DNA of 6,233 nucleotides from JBFHER01 sp041584055 (GCA_041584055.1 JBFHER010000239.1:1-6233); one strand, 5' to 3'. Counted from the stretch's first letter, positions 1 through 6,233 are shown. A program made the numbers and translations. Notes: generated from the sequence alone by a model not told the origin.

Positions 1-817
1 AACGACTGAAATAATAAATTGATTCGAAACCTAGTTCATAACTTATTTCCTTCATGCTTTTATCGGTGGAAAGAATCAGTTCTTTCGCACGCAATATTTT
101 TAAATCAAGATGATACTGATGTGGCGAAATCCCGGTGTATTTCTTAAACATCTTTCTGAAATTTGAATAGCCAATGTTGTGTTCATCTGCCAGTTTTCGA
201 AAATCTACACTGGTTTCAATGTTTTCCCTGATGTGAAATCTGGCTGCAAGGATCACCTTTTCGATTGGCTTCCCGCTAAAGTTGCGATGTTTGTCCCAGG
301 CAATCATATATCCCAGAAGTTTTATGATCATACCGGAGGCTATTTGTTGAAATCCCGGGTTCTCAAGTTTTACCAGATCAAAAATTTTGTAATAGGTGTC
401 AATGAATTCTTCTCTGACACCACAATTCATTACAACCTGATTTTGAGGCAAAGTGGGATTATTCAACAGCTGGTCAGCCAGAGTTCCCTCAAAACCGATG
501 TAGTTTTCTGTCCATCCTGTTTTTTTTGTCGGTTTGTACCGATGCCATACCCCAGGCTTGATAATGATAAGGCTGCCTTCCCGAATTGTGTAGCGTGCAT
601 CTTCTGTTTCCAGTACACCAGTGCCTTCGGTGATGTAATTAATTTGATATTCCCTTAGAATACGACCGTTTTTCCATTTAAAGTAATAGCCGCTGGGATG
701 ATCTGGTGCAGGATATGTTTTTTTTGCTTCAATGCGTGATTTTCCCGCAACATTCAAAAAAAGTCCCCATTCACGATCTTCCTCGCCGGCAGAAAGGTAT
801 TTGAAAAAATCTCTCAT
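1..817 (-). CDS. AraC-family transcriptional regulator, probable rhamnose-responsive activator (RhaR-like), C-terminus cut by window edge
   Basis: Translating the minus strand from the ATG at 817-815 gives 272 uninterrupted codons to the left edge. The start is well fixed: an in-frame TAA lies at 844-842 and no other usual start codon lies between. Residues about 55-110 look like a cupin-type sensor domain, with a G-x-G-x-L-E turn near 64-70 and a PGVWHRY motif near 87-93. Residues about 203-272 form the AraC DNA-binding domain: a first helix-turn-helix (FRKLADEHNIGYSNFRKMFK), the linker YTGISPHQY, the LRAKELILST helix, and a second helix-turn-helix containing MKEISYELGFESIYYFSR. Family members are usually near 290 residues, so only about 15-25 residues should be missing. 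It faces a rhamnose operon across 145 bp, so activation of that operon in response to rhamnose is the natural inference. The ligand itself cannot be read from the sequence. Confidence 0.93.
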   Translation of the reverse strand, partial: MRDFFKYLSAGEEDREWGLFLNVAGKSRIEAKKTYPAPDHPSGYYFKWKNGRILREYQINYITEGTGVLETEDARYTIREGSLIIIKPGVWHRYKPTKKTGWTENYIGFEGTLADQLLNNPTLPQNQVVMNCGVREEFIDTYYKIFDLVKLENPGFQQIASGMIIKLLGYMIAWDKHRNFSGKPIEKVILAARFHIRENIETSVDFRKLADEHNIGYSNFRKMFKKYTGISPHQYHLDLKILRAKELILSTDKSMKEISYELGFESIYYFSR

Positions 818-836
818 TTTGTTTGGTCCAAAAAGT

Positions 837-849
837 GCAAATTATTTGC
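837..849. promoter_or_regulatory. Small palindrome in the divergent control region, candidate regulator site
   Basis: The sequence GCAAA-TTA-TTTGC is a perfect 5-bp inverted repeat around a 3-bp centre. It sits about 11 bp upstream of the TTG element of the putative rhaT promoter and 20 bp upstream of the regulator's start codon. Two TGCA tetramers, at 836-839 and 857-860, are spaced exactly 21 bp apart, which is the usual two-turn spacing of AraC-type half-sites. The second one abuts the TTG element. Only the four bases match, so chance is a real possibility. The position suits an activator site or autoregulation, but this is inference. Confidence 0.3.
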
Positions 850-860
850 CAGTTTATGCA

Positions 861-891
861 TTGATCCGCCCTGAATAACAGCTTAAATTTG
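861..891 (+). promoter_or_regulatory. Putative Bacteroidetes-type promoter for the rhaT operon
   Basis: TTG at 861-863 is followed after 20 bp by TAAATTTG at 884-891, an exact match to the -7 consensus TAnnTTTG of Bacteroidetes housekeeping promoters. Spacers of about 17-23 bp are typical for that class. Transcription would begin near 896-900, leaving a 5' leader of roughly 65 nucleotides before rhaT. It is the only plus-strand match I found in the divergent gap that has both elements. Confidence 0.55.
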
Positions 892-962
892 CTCTCATGT
901 TCTTAAAGTGTTGAGACCAAAAATATAAAAGTTTATTGTTTTAACCTATTTATCTGTATACT

Positions 963-2063
963 ATGCAAGCGTTATTAGGAATCATTTTTCACTCTCTTGG
1001 TGGAGCATCATCAGGAAGTTGGTACATGCCATACAACCTCGTTAAAAAATGGCGATGGGAAGTTTATTGGATTGTCGGTGGACTTTTTTCATGGTTGATA
1101 ATGCCATTTTTGGCGGTTTTGTTAACCTCACCCGGATGGCAGGGTATATTGGCAGCCACAGATTCATCGACTGTGCGTCTCACCTATTTTCTCGGAATTT
1201 TATGGGGGATTGGTGGTCTTACTTACGGTTTGGGAATTCGTTACCTGGGGATGTCTCTCGGAAACTCGGTGCTATTAGGAATTACGTCCCTGGTTGGCTC
1301 TCTCGGATTACCCATACTTCGCAATATCGGCAACCTGGCAGAGGTTTTACCCGAGGGTGATTCATTTACGGGAATGCTGGCCACCACCAGTGGTCGTATC
1401 ATATTGTTCGGTATTCTGGTACTGATGATCGGGATAGTGCTTTGTGGTAAAGCAGGTCTCATGAAAGATAAAGAACTTTCAAATGTGAAGGAAGGCGTTA
1501 ACCTTGAATTCAAACTGACCAAGGGCCTAATCATTGCAGTGATTTCAGGCGTTTTGAGTGCTTTCTTCAGTTTTGGAATCGATGCAGGAAAAGAAATGGG
1601 TGAAGCAGTCCGTGAAATTGCAGTTTCAAATAACTTTTCCTTCGTAACGGATGGTAAATATTTATTCGAAAACAATATTATCTTTTTGGTGATTCTTTGG
1701 GGAGGATTAACCACCAATTTATTGTGGTCAGTAGCCTTGATTATAAAAAATAAAACAGGTGCTGATTTTGTGGACAAAAAATCTCCTTTGTTGAAAAACT
1801 ATCTCTTCTGTGCCCTGGCCGGAACCACCTGGTTCTTACAATTTTTCTTTTACGGTATGGGTGAAACAAAAATTGGAAATGGTGCCAGCTCCTGGATTTT
1901 GCATATGTCCACAATCATTCTTACCGCAAACATGTGGGGCTTCTATCGTAGAGAATGGTCGGGTGTTGCTAAGAAAACAAAATCAACCATTTACTGGGGA
2001 ATAGGCTTAATTCTGCTTTCAGTAATAATTATGGGGATAGCAAAAAGTGAATTCATCAATTAA
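963..2063 (+). CDS. rhaT: L-rhamnose-proton symporter RhaT
   Basis: This 366-residue polytopic inner-membrane protein belongs to the RhaT family of the drug/metabolite transporter superfamily and imports L-rhamnose together with a proton. Against the 344-residue E. coli protein I recognise matching blocks in order. These are the N-terminal GGASSGSWYMPYNLVKKWRWE (about 13-33), WGIGGLTYGLGIRYLGMSLG (81-100), the SGVLSAFFSFGIDAGKEM block (about 195-212), and WFLQFFFYGMGETKIG plus SSWILHMS (290-316). About ten hydrophobic segments alternate with short charged loops, the longest hydrophilic loops being near 163-185 and 262-278. An in-frame TAA at 942-944 makes this ATG the first possible one. There is no Shine-Dalgarno, as is normal for Bacteroidetes. 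It is the first gene of the cluster and is followed 4 bp later by rhaM, so co-transcription is nearly certain. Confidence 0.95.
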   Translation: MQALLGIIFHSLGGASSGSWYMPYNLVKKWRWEVYWIVGGLFSWLIMPFLAVLLTSPGWQGILAATDSSTVRLTYFLGILWGIGGLTYGLGIRYLGMSLGNSVLLGITSLVGSLGLPILRNIGNLAEVLPEGDSFTGMLATTSGRIILFGILVLMIGIVLCGKAGLMKDKELSNVKEGVNLEFKLTKGLIIAVISGVLSAFFSFGIDAGKEMGEAVREIAVSNNFSFVTDGKYLFENNIIFLVILWGGLTTNLLWSVALIIKNKTGADFVDKKSPLLKNYLFCALAGTTWFLQFFFYGMGETKIGNGASSWILHMSTIILTANMWGFYRREWSGVAKKTKSTIYWGIGLILLSVIIMGIAKSEFIN

Positions 2064-2067
2064 TTGA

Positions 2068-2391
2068 ATGAAGAAAATGAGGCGGATGGCTTTTAAAATG
2101 CACCTCAATAAGGGGCAGAAAGAAGAATACAGGAAAAGGCACAGCCAATTGTGGCCTGATCTGAAGAAACTTTTAAAAGATGCTGGTGTTGGTGAATATT
2201 CAATTTTTCTAGATGAAGAAACGAACACGCTGTTCGCCTTTCAGAAAGTGAGTGGTGATGATGGTTCTCAGGATCTTGGACAAACTGAAATAGTAAAAAA
2301 ATGGTGGGCATATATGGCGGATATAATGGAAACAAATCCTGACAATTCACCTGTTTCAACTGAGTTGGAAGAAGTTTTTTATATGGAATAA
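2068..2391 (+). CDS. rhaM: L-rhamnose mutarotase RhaM
   Basis: This small cytoplasmic enzyme of the RhaM family (dimeric ferredoxin-like fold) interconverts the alpha and beta anomers of L-rhamnose and so feeds the isomerase. It is 107 residues against 104 in E. coli and aligns end to end. EEYRKRHSQLWPDL carries the equivalents of Tyr18 and catalytic His22 (here Tyr21 and His25), followed by YSIFLDEETNTLFAF. The C-terminal signature WWAYMADIMETNPDNSPVS ends in ELEEVFYME. The start is uncertain: Met1, Met4 (2077) and Met7 (2086) are all in frame. Met4 would align best with the E. coli N-terminus and has the purine-rich AAGAAA directly before it. The gene is packed between rhaT (4 bp) and the isomerase (20 bp). 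Confidence 0.95.
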   Translation: MKKMRRMAFKMHLNKGQKEEYRKRHSQLWPDLKKLLKDAGVGEYSIFLDEETNTLFAFQKVSGDDGSQDLGQTEIVKKWWAYMADIMETNPDNSPVSTELEEVFYME

Positions 2392-2411
2392 TAATTAATA
2401 AAAAGAATACA

Positions 2412-3677
2412 ATGGCAAATGCAGATTTAGTAAAAAAGGCCTATGAATTGGCAAAGGCGCAATATGCTGCCTTAGGAGTAGATACAGACGCTGTATTGAA
2501 AAAAATCAATGAGATTAAAATCAGTCTACATTGTTGGCAAACGGATGATGTGTCAGGAACCGAAAATCCGGATGGTGAACTCTCGGGAGGAATTCAGGCT
2601 ACAGGGAACTATCCCGGAAAAGCTCGCAATGTTGCGGAGATCATGAAGGATCTGGAAAAAGTCATGGCATTGTTACCAGGTAAACAGCGCGTGAATGTAC
2701 ATGCGCTTTATGGTGATTTTTCTGAAGGGATGGTCGATCGTGATGCCATTGGCGTAAAACAATTTCAAGGCTGGATCGACTGGTGTAAGAAACAAGGCAT
2801 TGGCATGGATTTCAATGGTTCTTTTTTCTCTCATCCAAAAGCAGACAGCGGCTTTACTTTATCGTCAAAAGATGAAGAGGTGCGTAAATTCTGGGTGGAA
2901 CACCTAAAACGTTCAAGGGAAATTGCAGCTGAAATAGGAAAGCAGTTGGGCTCACCCTGTGTTTTGAATACCTGGATACCGGATGGATCAAAGGATACAC
3001 CCATCGATCGCAATGGCATGCGTACGCAGTTAACAAAATCTCTTGATGAGGGGTTTGCACAAGCGTTTCCAAAGGCGTATATGAAGGATGCTGTTGAAAG
3101 CAAGGTGTTTGGAATTGGTGCTGAGTCCATGACTGTAGGTTCACATGATTATTACCTGGGATATGCCATCAAAAATAACAAGTTGATTTGTTTGGATAAT
3201 GGTCATTTTCACCCAACAGAGGTGGTTGGTGATAAGATTTCATCGTGTCTTCAGTTTGTAGACGAAATATTACTGCATGTAACTCGTCCGATTCGTTGGG
3301 ATTCAGACCATGTGGTAACCCTGAATGAGGAAGTGCAGACAATCGCATCAGAGATTGTGCGCAACGATTTTATCGACCGTGTTAACATAGGTCTTGATTT
3401 CTTTGATGCTTCAATCAACAGGATTGGTGCATATGTGGTTGGTACTCGTGCTGCACAAAAAGCATTTATGATTGCCATGCTGGAGCCTACGTCCACATTG
3501 CTGAAATACGAAGAAAATGAACAGTATTTTGAGCGTTTAGCACTGCTTGAGGAGCTTAAAACAAAGCCCTTTGGTGCTGTGTGGGATTATTATTGTCTGC
3601 AGGAGGGTGTGGCTATTGGTGAAGAATACATTGCTGAAATCCAGCAATATGAAAAAGATGTATTAAGTAAACGATAA
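2412..3677 (+). CDS. rhaA: L-rhamnose isomerase
   Basis: This cytoplasmic metal-dependent TIM-barrel enzyme converts L-rhamnose to L-rhamnulose; it is called rhaI in Bacteroides and rhaA in enterobacteria. It has 421 residues against 419 in E. coli and is similar along its whole length. Landmarks are SLHCWQTDDVSG near 38-49, GGIQATGNYPGKARN (59-73), DFNGSFFSHP (133-142), WIPDGSKD (188-195) and DAVESKVFGIGAES (226-239). The E. coli metal ligands and catalytic residues map with a constant offset of five: Glu229, Asp262, His265, His289, Asp297, Asp299 and Asp329 are all present. The enzyme should therefore be active. No Shine-Dalgarno is seen; the leader is A/T-rich, as expected for Bacteroidetes. 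A terminator-like hairpin begins 6 bp after the stop. Confidence 0.97.
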   Translation: MANADLVKKAYELAKAQYAALGVDTDAVLKKINEIKISLHCWQTDDVSGTENPDGELSGGIQATGNYPGKARNVAEIMKDLEKVMALLPGKQRVNVHALYGDFSEGMVDRDAIGVKQFQGWIDWCKKQGIGMDFNGSFFSHPKADSGFTLSSKDEEVRKFWVEHLKRSREIAAEIGKQLGSPCVLNTWIPDGSKDTPIDRNGMRTQLTKSLDEGFAQAFPKAYMKDAVESKVFGIGAESMTVGSHDYYLGYAIKNNKLICLDNGHFHPTEVVGDKISSCLQFVDEILLHVTRPIRWDSDHVVTLNEEVQTIASEIVRNDFIDRVNIGLDFFDASINRIGAYVVGTRAAQKAFMIAMLEPTSTLLKYEENEQYFERLALLEELKTKPFGAVWDYYCLQEGVAIGEEYIAEIQQYEKDVLSKR

Positions 3678-3682
3678 AATTT

Positions 3683-3714
3683 AAAACGCCGGAGTTCGGT
3701 GCTCTGGCGTTTTT
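3683..3714 (+). terminator. Intrinsic terminator-like hairpin between isomerase and aldolase genes
   Basis: AAAACGCCGGAG (3683-3694) pairs with CTCTGGCGTTTT (3702-3713) over 12 positions, with one G-U pair and a 7-base loop. The 3' arm ends in a run of five T (3710-3714). The shape fits a Rho-independent terminator, but the T run is short and partly inside the stem, and a gene of the same pathway starts 25 bp further on. I see no TAnnTTTG promoter in that gap, so partial termination, or an mRNA stabilising end for the upstream part, is more likely than complete separation of two units. Confidence 0.6.
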
Positions 3715-3738
3715 GATATCAATCAGTCAGAAGAAAAG

Positions 3739-4869
3739 ATGGATAATAATATTCAGGATCTAATCAATGTGTCTCGTTTTTTTGGAACGAACCCACTTTA
3801 CATCATTGCAGGTGGAGGAAATACCTCTTATAAAAACGAAGACAAAGTTTGGATTAAGGCCAGTGGCTCATCCCTGGCAAGCATCGAGGAAGATGGATTT
3901 GTTTGTCTCTCCAGAGCCGGATTGAAAGAAATCTCTAAAAAAAACTATAGCAAGGATTCCTCAACCCGAGAAGAGGAGGTAAAGGCAGACTTGCACAATG
4001 CTATCCTTTACCCAAAAGAGAAACGTCCTTCTGTTGAAACATCATTACATGAAATTATGGCCTATCCATTTGTGGTTCATACACATCCAACGCTGGTCAA
4101 TGCGCTCATGTGCAGTGTGAATGCAAAGCAATTATGCGGGGAGCTGTTTGGGCAGGATGTACTTTTTGTAGAATATACCGATCCCGGCTATATCCTGTTT
4201 AAAAAAGTAATGGATAAAATAGAGGCCTTCACAAGTAAAAAAGGATTTTCTCCTAAAGTTATCTTCCTTGAAAATCATGGAATTTTTGTAGCCGGAGATA
4301 CAACCGAAGAGATTAAGGCCGCTTATGAAAACATAAGCAAACGTCTGAATGAAAAGCTTGTTACAGAATTACCGGATCATGCAAGAAATAATTTACAACA
4401 CATGCTGGTGGACATGATAAATGATGTTTATCCCGGTGAGGTCAGGATGATTGCAAGAGGTTTTTCAAACGATCTTATTAAATGGTTTGTGAAAGATGCA
4501 CAATCATTTGACAAAGTGGCTGTTTCGTACACTCCTGATAATATCGTTTATTGCAAGGCCTACTATCCTTTTATTGAGGTGCCTGGGAATGAAGATGAAG
4601 TGCTAGACTACACCCATAAAGTACTCAATGATTTTAAGAGAAAACATGGTTACGCACCCAAGGTGATTGGATTGAAAGGGCAGGGGATCATTGTTGTAGA
4701 AGAAAACGAAAAGTCGGTTAATACCGTATACGAAGTGATTCTGGATATGTTTAAAATTGGCTTTTATGCTGAAAGCTTTGGTGGTCCTAAACCAATGACT
4801 GAAGCTCAGATTACATTTATCGACAACTGGGAGGTTGAAAACTATCGCCGGAAAATTGCAAAAACATAA
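3739..4869 (+). CDS. Stand-alone two-lobed class II aldolase, probable L-rhamnulose-1-phosphate aldolase (RhaE-like)
   Basis: By family and context this enzyme cleaves L-rhamnulose-1-phosphate to dihydroxyacetone phosphate and L-lactaldehyde in the cytoplasm. The N-terminal half (about 1-205) is a class II aldolase/adducin domain. It has the phosphate-site motif AGGGNTS (24-30) with KASGSSL (40-46), a catalytic-type Glu100 in SVETSLHE, and zinc-ligand candidates His114 and His116 (VHTHP) and His180 (ENHG). At 376 residues it is much longer than FucA or RhaD (about 215-275). The extra C-terminal part (about 230-376) resembles the aldolase portion of the fused RhaEW aldolase/dehydrogenase proteins, but the gene stops where the short-chain dehydrogenase domain would begin. 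Residues about 306-334 repeat the pattern of 171-199 without the zinc histidine. The purine-rich AGAAAAG before the ATG could act as a weak ribosome site. Activity on another deoxyketose phosphate cannot be excluded. Confidence 0.85.
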   Translation: MDNNIQDLINVSRFFGTNPLYIIAGGGNTSYKNEDKVWIKASGSSLASIEEDGFVCLSRAGLKEISKKNYSKDSSTREEEVKADLHNAILYPKEKRPSVETSLHEIMAYPFVVHTHPTLVNALMCSVNAKQLCGELFGQDVLFVEYTDPGYILFKKVMDKIEAFTSKKGFSPKVIFLENHGIFVAGDTTEEIKAAYENISKRLNEKLVTELPDHARNNLQHMLVDMINDVYPGEVRMIARGFSNDLIKWFVKDAQSFDKVAVSYTPDNIVYCKAYYPFIEVPGNEDEVLDYTHKVLNDFKRKHGYAPKVIGLKGQGIIVVEENEKSVNTVYEVILDMFKIGFYAESFGGPKPMTEAQITFIDNWEVENYRRKIAKT

Positions 4870-4911
4870 GTTCACGAGACTGAAGCGCAGGTATAGCCTA
4901 TTGCATATATT

Positions 4912-4949
4912 GACACAAAGGAGGACAATTATATGTTTTGTCTTGTGTC
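4912..4949 (+). promoter_or_regulatory. Bulged hairpin in the leader of the kinase gene, enclosing a strong Shine-Dalgarno
   Basis: GACACAA (4912-4918) pairs with TTGTGTC (4943-4949), and inside it GACAA (4924-4928) pairs with TTGTC (4938-4942). This leaves AGGAG (4919-4923) as a one-sided bulge and a 9-base loop that contains the ATG at 4933. All twelve pairs are Watson-Crick. AAAGGAGG (4917-4924) is complementary to the 16S rRNA anti-Shine-Dalgarno, and is partly paired and partly bulged. There is no T run after the hairpin, so it does not look like a terminator. An RNA element controlling expression of the kinase, or a DNA operator, are both possible. Confidence 0.45.
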
Positions 4950-4953
4950 TTGA
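4933..4953 (+). other. Six-codon mini-ORF (MFCLVS) upstream of the kinase, possible leader peptide
   Basis: An ATG lies 8 bases after the eight-base Shine-Dalgarno match AAAGGAGG and opens a six-codon frame ending in TGA. It is in the same reading frame as the kinase, whose ATG is 15 bp after this stop, with a second in-frame stop (TAA) at 4957-4959. Its initiation signal is the best in the window, while none of the real genes has a comparable one. It could serve translational coupling or attenuation, or be a relic of a longer N-terminus. Translation is not proven. Confidence 0.3.
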
Positions 4954-4968
4954 TTCTAATTAAAAAAG

Positions 4969-6233
4969 ATGAAAAAAGTAATCGTAACCTTTGATATTGG
5001 AAAAACAAACAAGAAAATTCTGCTTTTTGATGAGGGCTTAAATGTTGTTTATCAAAAGGAAGAAAAGTTTAAAACCACCGTTGATGAAGATGGTGATGAA
5101 TGCGATGACATTGATCTTATTGAGCATTGGATGAAGTCGTCACTGGTAGACCTTATTGCCGGAGACGATTATGAGGTTAAAGCAGTGAATTTCTCCACTT
5201 ATGGAGCATCACTTGCCTTTCTGGATGCCCATGGAAAGCGTTTAACACCCATTTATAATTACCTGAAAGAAATCCCTTTAGATGTACAGGAAAATCTGTT
5301 TAAAGCCTATGGCGGTGAAGCCGGGTTTTGTCGAAAAACAGCAAGTCCGGCCCTTGGATTGATGTTAAATTCAGGCATACAAATTTTATGGCTGAAAAAG
5401 TACAAGACTGAGGTCTTTAAAAAGGTGAAAAGCATATTGCATTTTCCACAGTATCTTTCCTATGTACTAACCAAAAAGGTGGTTTCAGAATCAACATCTA
5501 TCGGATGTCATACGTTTTTGTGGGATTACGACACCATGAATTATCATCAATGGCTCGAAGATTCCGGGATTGAATTGCCTGCACCACTTGCAAACAGTAC
5601 ATGCTATCCCGTTAAGATTGGGAAAAGTGTACTAAAAGTCGGTTTGGGGATTCATGATTCTTCATCCTCACTTGCGCCTTACATTAAAGGAAGCAAAGAG
5701 AAGTTTCTGCTTGTATCTACCGGTACCTGGTGTATCAATATGAATCCGTTCAACCATTCACCTTTAACTGCAGACCAGTTAAAGAAAGATTGCCTTTCAT
5801 TTTTAAGCATTGATCAACAGGCGGTTAAATCATCACGTTTGTTTATGGGGCATATTCATGACGTGAATGTAAAACAATTGACAGACCACTTCAAGGTGCC
5901 CGGTGATCAATACAAGAAGGTAAAAACAAATGACCTACTTGTAAAAAAACACCTGATGTCAAAGGATCGGGTTTACTTTAAGGGAGGAGTGCCAGCAAAC
6001 TATATCGACGAAACTGTGGATCTGACTCAGTTTGTCGATTTTGATGAAGCCTACCATCGTTTTATGTATGATCTTACATTGGTAAATGCAAGTTCGATTG
6101 ATTTGGTTTCTACGCCTGAGGATGGAGTCAAACAGATTTATGTTTCCGGGGGCTTTGCAAGAAACGAAATCTTTGTAAGACTGCTTGCCAGCTTCTATCC
6201 GGATAAAAAAGTTTTCACTTCCGAGGTGGATAA
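4969..6233 (+). CDS. FGGY-family carbohydrate kinase, probable L-rhamnulokinase, C-terminus cut by window edge
   Basis: The frame is open for 421 codons to the right edge. An in-frame TAA at 4957-4959 makes this ATG the first usable start. FGGY hallmarks are present: the N-terminal phosphate motif FDIGKTNKK (8-16), STYGASLAFLD (76-86), the GIHDSSSSLAPY segment with catalytic-base candidate Asp230 (compare SHDTASA of E. coli RhaB), VSTGTWCIN (249-257) and the adenosine motif YVSGGFARNE (391-400). Overall it does not resemble E. coli RhaB closely; for example it has GKTNKK where RhaB has GASSGR. It is therefore a different FGGY subfamily, and the rhamnulose substrate is inferred from the neighbours. 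It would supply L-rhamnulose-1-phosphate to the aldolase encoded just upstream. I expect about 30-50 residues to be missing. The start has no Shine-Dalgarno, only TAAAAAAG. Confidence 0.88.
   Translation, partial: MKKVIVTFDIGKTNKKILLFDEGLNVVYQKEEKFKTTVDEDGDECDDIDLIEHWMKSSLVDLIAGDDYEVKAVNFSTYGASLAFLDAHGKRLTPIYNYLKEIPLDVQENLFKAYGGEAGFCRKTASPALGLMLNSGIQILWLKKYKTEVFKKVKSILHFPQYLSYVLTKKVVSESTSIGCHTFLWDYDTMNYHQWLEDSGIELPAPLANSTCYPVKIGKSVLKVGLGIHDSSSSLAPYIKGSKEKFLLVSTGTWCINMNPFNHSPLTADQLKKDCLSFLSIDQQAVKSSRLFMGHIHDVNVKQLTDHFKVPGDQYKKVKTNDLLVKKHLMSKDRVYFKGGVPANYIDETVDLTQFVDFDEAYHRFMYDLTLVNASSIDLVSTPEDGVKQIYVSGGFARNEIFVRLLASFYPDKKVFTSEVD

Noticed and set aside
179..658. Plus-strand open frame of 159 codons
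   Set aside because: It lies wholly antisense to the regulator, whose minus-strand translation gives a clear AraC family protein. The plus-strand product resembles nothing I recognise.
918..925. TATTTTTG on the minus strand, a match to TAnnTTTG that could be the regulator's own promoter
   Set aside because: No TTG lies at a suitable distance upstream on that strand, and the A/T-rich DNA makes chance matches likely. It remains possible but too weak to list.
818..962. Looked for a riboswitch, sRNA or leader peptide before rhaT
   Set aside because: Apart from the short palindrome there is no extended pairing or plausible leader frame; the predicted leader is only about 65 nucleotides.
1241..1777. 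Minus-strand open frame of 178 codons
   Set aside because: It is antisense to rhaT, has a low-complexity Ser/Pro/Ile-rich product and shows no family motif; it is a shadow of the permease gene.
2831..3144. Two overlapping minus-strand frames of about 96-99 codons
   Set aside because: They lie antisense within the isomerase gene, whose catalytic residues are intact in this stretch.
1..6233. Looked for insertion sequences, tRNA genes, CRISPR repeats and phage or defence genes
   Set aside because: I found no transposase motifs, repeat arrays, tRNA-like cloverleaf or terminal inverted repeats. The genes form an intact metabolic cluster of uniform composition.

Overview
The window is a contiguous L-rhamnose utilisation locus with one regulator gene facing a five-gene catabolic cluster. 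The organism is most likely a member of the Bacteroidetes. The evidence is the protein family mix (RhaT, RhaM, L-rhamnose isomerase, a long RhaE-type class II aldolase and a FGGY kinase that does not look like E. coli RhaB), the A/T-rich intergenic DNA, the general lack of Shine-Dalgarno sequences before the starts, and a TTG-N20-TAnnTTTG promoter match, which is the Bacteroidetes sigma-A consensus. I cannot name a genus from the sequence alone.

Layout: (1) 1-817, minus strand, an AraC-family regulator whose last residues run off the left edge. (2) 818-962, a 145-bp divergent control region with a promoter match for the plus-strand operon and a small palindrome. (3) 963-2063, rhaT, the rhamnose permease. 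(4) 2068-2391, rhaM, the mutarotase, 4 bp behind rhaT. (5) 2412-3677, L-rhamnose isomerase, followed within 6 bp by a terminator-like hairpin. (6) 3739-4869, a two-lobed class II aldolase without the dehydrogenase domain often fused to this type. (7) 4870-4968, a 99-bp gap with a hairpin that contains a strong Shine-Dalgarno and a six-codon mini-ORF. (8) 4969 to the right edge, a FGGY carbohydrate kinase lacking its last part. No stretch above 300 bp is without a gene.

Together the genes encode an almost complete phosphorylating rhamnose pathway. Uptake is by RhaT and anomer conversion by RhaM. The isomerase then gives L-rhamnulose, the kinase gives L-rhamnulose-1-phosphate, and the aldolase cleaves this to dihydroxyacetone phosphate and L-lactaldehyde. 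The divergent AraC protein is the obvious candidate rhamnose sensor. The enzyme that disposes of lactaldehyde is not in the window.

This is a recognisable metabolic operon and I see no wholly new system. The points worth a second look are the leader/hairpin before the kinase, the intra-operon hairpin after the isomerase, and the internally duplicated stand-alone aldolase.
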